DNA from: Alphaproteobacteria bacterium
GTDB lineage: Bacteria > Pseudomonadota > Alphaproteobacteria > Rhodobacterales > Rhodobacteraceae
Length of the DNA stretch: 8,802 nt
Direction of reading: 5' to 3'
Assembly: GCA_030425945.1 (NCBI GenBank)
Contig: JAUHZL010000095.1
Span: forward strand, 1-8,802
Below the pieces are notes generated by a model. It was not told the origin of the DNA and searched no databases. It saw only the letters and a list, made by a program, of their open reading frames with translations. Below are positions 4,902 to 8,802 of this stretch, piece by piece. The position numbers and the translations under genes are program-made. The number at the start of each line of letters is the position of its first letter. Position 1 is the stretch's first letter.

Positions 4902-6743
4902 TTACTGGAGCTGGGACAGCACGGCGTTGACCGCCGCCTGGTCGAGTTGCAGCCCGGCCTCGGCCTGAACGGCGGTGGCGTAGGCGTCGAAGATGTCCTG
5001 CGCGAAGCCCTGGTCCGCCTCGCGTTGCAAGAGGCCGGTCAGGAAGTCCACGTCGGGATCGGTCTCGTCGGGCGGCAGGATCGCGTCGAGCCGCACGAGA
5101 TACGAGGCGTCCGGCCCCTCGATGGTCTGCCAGACGCCATCCACCTGCATCTCGAAGACCGAGGGCAGGAAGAATTGCGGCACCCCGGCGATGAAGGCAT
5201 CGCGGGTCAGTTCCTCGGATTGCAGCGACAGCCCCAGCGAGGTGGGGCGGGTGCCGCCGTCGAGCAGGGCCTTGACCGTCTCGGCCTGCGCCTGCACCGC
5301 CTTCTGGGTGGCATCCGCGATCCAGGCGTCGCGCACGTCGGCCTCGATCTCCTCGAAGGGGGGGACCTGCGGCGGGCGGATCTCGTCCACGCGCAGCGCG
5401 GCCACGCCGCCGTCATCCAGCTCGATCAGCTCGGGGAAATCGCCCACGTCCTGCGCCTGCACGGCCTCGCGGAAGGCCGGGTACCCGGCGATGCCCTCGG
5501 CGAGGTCCGGGGTGATCTCTGCGGTCTCCAGCACGGCGGGGGTCTCGGAGGCGATCTCTTCCAGCGTCGCGCCGCTCGCCACGAGGTCGTTCAGCGGTTC
5601 GATCTCGTCCGCGACCGCGCGGCGGGCCTCGTCGAGGGCCAGCTCGTCGAACAGCTCGTCGCGCACGTCCTCGAAGGGCACTTCGCGCGGGTTCAGGATC
5701 GCGGCGACCCGGTAGATCGCCGGGCCGAGGTCGGTCTCGATCGGGCCGACATCGCCGGTGTCCTCCAGCCCGAAGACCGCGTCGGCGGCGGCCGCCGGCA
5801 GGTCGTCGCGGGCCACTTCGCCGAGGCCGATGTCCTCGAGGTCGAGGCCGCGCGCGGCCAGCAGGTCGTCGAAGCTGGTCGCGCCGCTGGCGAGGTCGGC
5901 CATCGCCTGGTCGGCGGCCTCCTGCGACGGCATCACGAGGCGGTAGACGATCCGCCGCTCGGGCTGGACATACTCGTCGATGCGGTCCTCGTAGGCGCGG
6001 CGCAGGGTCTCTTCGGGCAGGGTGATCTCCGCGCGCATCATCTCGGGCGAGAGCAGCACGTAGGTGATCGCGCGGGTCTCGGGGGCCTCGAACTGGTCCG
6101 GGTTGGCGTCGTAGAAGGCGCGCAGCGTCTCGGTGCCCGGATCGGCAGGCGCGGCGGCCAGCGCCGAGGCGGTGATCGGGGTCCAGACGAAGCTGCGGCG
6201 CTCGGCGAGGAAGCCGATCAGGGTGTCGGCAAAGGTCGCGGGCGCGGCCACGCCGCCGATCACGGCCCCTTGCAGCAGGTCGCGCGCGGCGCCTTCGCGC
6301 ACGTCACGCTCGAAGCCCTCGGGGTTGAGGCCGTTCTGGTCCAGCGTGAACTCGTAGGCCTGGCGGTCGAACCCGCCCGAGAGGCCCTGGAAGGCGGGCA
6401 TGTCGCGGATCGCCTGGGCCACGCGGGCATCCCCGACCGAGATGCCGCGCTTGCGGGCTTCCTCGTCGAGGGCGGCGCTCGCCACGACCTGCACCAGCAC
6501 CTGCCGGTCGAGGCCGGTCTCGCGCGCCTCGGCGACCGACACGGTGCGTCCGGCCTGCTGCGAGGCGCTGCGCAGGCGTTGCTGCAGGGCACGGGCATAG
6601 TCGTTCACGTCGATCTCTGTCTCGCCGACCCGACCCATCGAGGTGATGCCGCCGCCGAAATTGCCGATCCCGAACCCGGCAAGGCCGAGGATCAGCATCC
6701 CGAGCAGGATGTAGACGAAGACATTCGCGGTTTTGCCCTTCAT
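4902..6743 (-). CDS. PpiD/SurA-type periplasmic folding factor, membrane-anchored (peptidyl-prolyl isomerase family)
   Basis: The protein has 613 residues, the usual size of PpiD-like proteins. A short basic N-terminus (MKGKTAN) and one transmembrane helix (about 8-29) give a periplasmic body. Residues about 36-185 match the SurA N-terminal chaperone region (GETEIDVNDYARALQQRL, then LVQVVASAALDEEARKRG). A parvulin-like segment spans about 261-349 (ERRIVYRLVMPS to GPAIYRVAAI), followed by a long C-terminal region. The two histidines of active parvulins (RHI and GFHII positions) are replaced by Tyr and Pro-Ala here, so isomerase activity is doubtful, as reported for E. coli PpiD; chaperone activity is the likelier role. 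The start at 6743 follows ggaggac with good spacing. It lies 70 bp after the aminotransferase and 11 bp before trpE, so it probably leads the trpE transcript. Confidence 0.88.
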   Translation of the reverse strand: MKGKTANVFVYILLGMLILGLAGFGIGNFGGGITSMGRVGETEIDVNDYARALQQRLRSASQQAGRTVSVAEARETGLDRQVLVQVVASAALDEEARKRGISVGDARVAQAIRDMPAFQGLSGGFDRQAYEFTLDQNGLNPEGFERDVREGAARDLLQGAVIGGVAAPATFADTLIGFLAERRSFVWTPITASALAAAPADPGTETLRAFYDANPDQFEAPETRAITYVLLSPEMMRAEITLPEETLRRAYEDRIDEYVQPERRIVYRLVMPSQEAADQAMADLASGATSFDDLLAARGLDLEDIGLGEVARDDLPAAAADAVFGLEDTGDVGPIETDLGPAIYRVAAILNPREVPFEDVRDELFDELALDEARRAVADEIEPLNDLVASGATLEEIASETPAVLETAEITPDLAEGIAGYPAFREAVQAQDVGDFPELIELDDGGVAALRVDEIRPPQVPPFEEIEADVRDAWIADATQKAVQAQAETVKALLDGGTRPTSLGLSLQSEELTRDAFIAGVPQFFLPSVFEMQVDGVWQTIEGPDASYLVRLDAILPPDETDPDVDFLTGLLQREADQGFAQDIFDAYATAVQAEAGLQLDQAAVNAVLSQLQ

Positions 6744-6773
6744 CGGGTCCTCCGGTCGGTAGCGGCTCCGGCT

Positions 6774-6802
6774 TCAATACGTCCGCAGCCGGGCGGGAAC
6801 AA
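6774..6802 (-). promoter_or_regulatory. Weak candidate promoter upstream of ppiD-trpE
   Basis: On the minus strand TTGTTC (6797-6802) and TATTGA (6774-6779) are separated by 17 bp, in the one AT-richer patch of the 70-bp gap before ppiD. Each hexamer matches the sigma-70 consensus at only three positions. The main support is location: ppiD and trpE need a start either here or further upstream. Confidence 0.2.
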
Positions 6803-6813
6803 GGGCAGGGCGC

Positions 6814-8007
6814 TCAGGCGCGCGCGGCCACGGCGGCGAGGCGGTCCGCGAGCTGCCCGATGCCGCCGGCGTCCACGTTGGCGAAGGCGATGCGCAGGGT
6901 GCGCTCGGCGAAGCCGTCGCTGCCCTCGGCCCGGGTCGGGGCGAACATCGTGCCGGGCAGCAGGAGGATGCCGTGGTCGCGCACGAGGCGTTGCGCCAGC
7001 GCGTCCGAGGCCTCGTCCGCGAAGGGATGTTCGGCATAGGCGAAATAGGCGCCGCAGCCCAGCAGCCGCCAGCCGGGCAGGCGCTGGAAGGCGGCCTCCA
7101 TCGCGGCGCGGCGGGCGAGGATCTCCTGCCGTTCGCCCGCGAGCCAGTCGCCGAGGTTCCGCATCCCCCAGAGCGCGCCGCGCTGGCCGACCTGCGGCGG
7201 GCAGATGGCGACGGTGTCGAGGAACTTCTCGACCTCGGCCAGCCGGTCGGCGGCGGCGACGATCGCGCCGACACGGTGGCCGGTCAGGCGGTAGGCCTTG
7301 GAGAAGGAATAGAGCTGGATCAGCGTGTCGGACCAATCCGGATCGGTGAAGAGGTCATGCGGCGCGCCGTCCCGGCTGTGGAAGTCGCGGTAGGTCTCGT
7401 CGAGGATCAGCGCCACGCCGCGTGCCCGGGCGAGGTCGCGGAAGGCCGCGAGCAGGGCGGGCGGGTACTCGACCCCGCCGGGGTTGTTGGGGCTGACGAG
7501 GACGATGGCGCGGGTGCGGTCGGTCAGGAGCGCGGCGGCCTGTTCGGGGTCGGGCAGCAGGCTGTCGCCGGTCGGCAGGGGGATCGTCGCGATCCCCATC
7601 ATGTCGTGCCACATGCGGTGGTTGAAGTACCACGGCGTCGGCAGCATCACCGCGTCGCCAGCGCCCGCCAGCGTGGACAGCACGCTGGTATAGGCCTGGT
7701 TGCAGCCGGAGGTGATCGCGACCTGCGCGGGCGCCACCGCGCCGCCGTAGCCGGCGGTCCAGTCGGCGGCGATCTGCGCGCGCAGTTCGGGCAGGCCGAG
7801 GACCGGGCCATAGAGATGCGCGCCCGGGTCGTGCAGGACCGCGTCGGCCAGCGCCTGCAGCAGCGGCGGCGGCGGCGGGTCGACCGGGGCCGCCTGGCTG
7901 ACGTTGATCAGCGGCAGGCCCGCGGGCGGCGGGGTTTCGGCCAGCCAGCGGCGGGCCTCCATCACGGGCGGCGGGAAGGTGGCGAGGAAGGCAGGGTTCG
8001 TGCGCAT
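6814..8007 (-). CDS. Class I/II pyridoxal-phosphate aminotransferase, substrate unknown
   Basis: This is a fold-type I aminotransferase of 397 residues, numbered from the ATG at 8007. Visible are HLYGPVLGLPELR (about 64-76), the SGCNQAY turn (100-106), PTPWYFNH (123-130), SPNNPGG (172-178) with the Asn that contacts PLP, LDETY (202-206) with the Asp that binds the pyridine nitrogen, and SFSKAYRLTGHRVG (234-247) with the Schiff-base Lys at 237 and the phosphate-binding Arg at 245. The C-terminal LRIAF places the carboxylate-binding Arg at 372. Substrate specificity cannot be read from the sequence. Linkage to trp genes might suggest an aromatic amino acid, but that is only inference. A TTG directly precedes the ATG and could be an alternative start; no strong ribosome site favours either. 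A run of five CCG codons gives PPPPP near residue 46. It lies 70 bp downstream of gpt. Confidence 0.9.
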   Translation of the reverse strand: MRTNPAFLATFPPPVMEARRWLAETPPPAGLPLINVSQAAPVDPPPPPLLQALADAVLHDPGAHLYGPVLGLPELRAQIAADWTAGYGGAVAPAQVAITSGCNQAYTSVLSTLAGAGDAVMLPTPWYFNHRMWHDMMGIATIPLPTGDSLLPDPEQAAALLTDRTRAIVLVSPNNPGGVEYPPALLAAFRDLARARGVALILDETYRDFHSRDGAPHDLFTDPDWSDTLIQLYSFSKAYRLTGHRVGAIVAAADRLAEVEKFLDTVAICPPQVGQRGALWGMRNLGDWLAGERQEILARRAAMEAAFQRLPGWRLLGCGAYFAYAEHPFADEASDALAQRLVRDHGILLLPGTMFAPTRAEGSDGFAERTLRIAFANVDAGGIGQLADRLAAVAARA

Positions 8008-8035
8008 CAAGATCCCGGTCGGTCAGAGGCGGGCC

Positions 8036-8068
8036 ACGCCCGGAGACCGCCGGGACAGGGCCGGGCGT
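8036..8068. repeat. Inverted repeat between gpt and the aminotransferase gene
   Basis: The arms acgcccgg (8036-8043) and ccgggcgt (8061-8068) are exact 8-bp complements around a 17-base loop that is itself GC-rich. The element lies within the 70-bp gap after the gpt stop. No T-run follows on the minus strand, so it could be a weak or Rho-assisted terminator, or an mRNA 3' stem. Confidence 0.35.
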
Positions 8069-8077
8069 CGGTGAGGC

Positions 8078-8584
8078 TCAGTCGCGGCCGCGATAGGGCT
8101 CGACGTATTGCAGGGCCATGTCCCACGGGAAGAAGATCCACGTGTCCTGGCTGACGCCGGTGATGAAGGTATCGACCAGCGGCTCGCCTTTCGGCTTGGC
8201 ATAGACGGTGGCGAAATGCGCCTTCGGGTAGAGCGCCCGCACCACTTCCAGCGTCTTGCCGGTGTCCACGAGGTCGTCGATCACGAGGATGCCCTCGCCG
8301 TCGCCCATCAGCGCGTCGTCGGGCTTGTTCAGCACGACGGGCTCGGCCTGGCTCTGGTGGTCGTAGGACTTGACGCTGATCGTGTCGACCATCCGGATGC
8401 CCAGTTCGCGGGCGATGATCATCGCGGGCGCCATGCCACCCCGCGTGATCGCCACCACGGCGCGCCAGGCCCCGGCCTCGCCCGGACCGTGCTTGTCGAG
8501 CCGCCACGCCAGCGCACGGCTGTCGCGGTGGATCTGGTCCCAGCTGACGTGGAAGCCTTTCTCGTGGGGCAGGCGGTCGGCCAT
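8078..8584 (-). CDS. gpt: Xanthine/guanine phosphoribosyltransferase
   Basis: This purine salvage enzyme converts xanthine or guanine plus PRPP to XMP or GMP in the cytoplasm. The protein has 168 residues, slightly longer than E. coli Gpt because of a longer N-terminus. Type I phosphoribosyltransferase features are clear: the early loop with RGG (48-50), KSYD (72-75) before the flexible loop, the PRPP motif VIDDLVDTGKT (101-111) and the hood segment DTWIFFPWD (147-155). In that last segment the W-I pair corresponds to the purine-contacting Trp-Ile of E. coli Gpt, supporting xanthine/guanine over hypoxanthine or adenine use. The ATG at 8584 is supported by gaggag 8 nt upstream (8593-8598). It lies 36 bp downstream of the fabI-like gene on the same strand, so co-transcription is possible. 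Confidence 0.93.
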   Translation of the reverse strand: MADRLPHEKGFHVSWDQIHRDSRALAWRLDKHGPGEAGAWRAVVAITRGGMAPAMIIARELGIRMVDTISVKSYDHQSQAEPVVLNKPDDALMGDGEGILVIDDLVDTGKTLEVVRALYPKAHFATVYAKPKGEPLVDTFITGVSQDTWIFFPWDMALQYVEPYRGRD

Positions 8585-8620
8585 CGGGCAGTCTCCTCGA
8601 ACGGGCGGTTTGGGTCCGGC

Positions 8621-8802
8621 TTACTTCTTCCCGGTCACGGCGTCGATATCTGGGGCGTCGACGGCCTTCATGCCGACGACATGGTAGCCCGCATCGACGT
8701 GCAGCACCTCGCCGGTGGTGCCCGAGCCGAGATCCGACAGCAGGTAGAGGGCGGACTTGCCGACATCCTCGATCGTGACGTTCCGGCGCAGCGGCGAGTT
8801 CA
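8621..8802 (-). CDS. fabI: Enoyl-ACP reductase (NADH), C-terminal 59 residues only
   Basis: The reading frame enters from the window edge and ends with TAA at 8623-8621. The visible tail begins NSPLRRNVTIEDVGKSALYL, continues through LLSDLGSG, TTGEVLHVDAGYHVVGM and KAVDAPDID, and ends TGKK. The PLRRNVT-x-EDVG-x-x-ALYLLSDL-x-S-x-x-TGE-x-x-HVDAGYH pattern is the C-terminus of FabI-type enoyl-ACP reductases, which carry out the last reduction of each fatty acid elongation cycle. The NAD site and the Tyr/Lys catalytic pair lie outside the window, so another short-chain reductase cannot be fully excluded, but the GYHVVGM ending is typical of FabI. Confidence 0.85.
   Translation of the reverse strand, partial: NSPLRRNVTIEDVGKSALYLLSDLGSGTTGEVLHVDAGYHVVGMKAVDAPDIDAVTGKK

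Noticed and set aside
3715..4968. 417-residue plus-strand frame opposite trpE
   Set aside because: It is fully antisense to a complete, motif-rich trpE and shows only shadow composition.
4947..7349. 800-residue open frame on the plus strand opposite ppiD and the aminotransferase
   Set aside because: It has no recognisable domain, an Arg/Gly/His-rich composition and spans two well-supported minus-strand genes. It is a high-GC shadow.
7864..7878. Five tandem cgg triplets in the aminotransferase gene as a possible phase-variable tract
   Set aside because: The unit is a triplet, so slippage would keep the frame, and short CCG proline runs are common at this base composition.
6973..8154. 393-residue plus-strand frame opposite the aminotransferase
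   Set aside because: It is antisense to a gene with all PLP motifs, and no domain is visible in the product.

Overview
The window is a GC-rich chromosomal segment (roughly 69-70% G+C by eye) whose proteins and gene order fit an alphaproteobacterium of the Rhodobacteraceae (Rhodobacter/Roseobacter relatives). The evidence is separate, unfused trpE and trpG, a yibQ-like gene lying between them, and a trpG-trpD-trpC block. A trpE-yibQ-trpGDC arrangement has been described in Rhodobacter sphaeroides. No mobile element, CRISPR array, rRNA or tRNA gene was seen, and base composition looks even throughout. This is a housekeeping region.

Layout from right to left, since nearly everything is on the minus strand. 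The window opens inside the 3' end of a fabI-like enoyl-ACP reductase gene (8621-8802). Xanthine/guanine phosphoribosyltransferase gpt (8078-8584) follows, then a class I/II PLP aminotransferase (6814-8007), a PpiD/SurA-type membrane-anchored periplasmic folding factor (4902-6743) and trpE (3376-4890). The gap between ppiD and trpE is only 11 bp, so trpE very probably shares the ppiD transcript. On the plus strand, and convergent with trpE, lies a 445-residue membrane-anchored protein of the divergent polysaccharide deacetylase (YibQ) family (2019-3356). The two genes end 19 bp apart, and a palindrome whose outer bases are the two stop codons spans the junction. Divergent from yibQ, on the minus strand, are trpG (1269-1850) and trpD (247-1272), which overlap by ATGA. 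After a 166-bp spacer comes the first 80 bp of trpC (1-80).

TrpE and TrpG form anthranilate synthase (chorismate to anthranilate), TrpD attaches the phosphoribosyl group, and TrpC later closes the indole ring. The cluster is therefore the early tryptophan pathway, but it is split: trpE depends on the ppiD side, while trpGD must start from the 168-bp divergent region at 1851-2018. I found no Trp-codon leader peptide or attenuator at either place.

The least explained items are five 11-bp direct repeats (ACCGAC core, minus strand) between trpD and trpC, an adjacent 9-bp inverted repeat, the apparent loss of metal-binding residues in the YibQ-like protein, and the convergent stop-codon palindrome. 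I see no convincing new multi-gene system.
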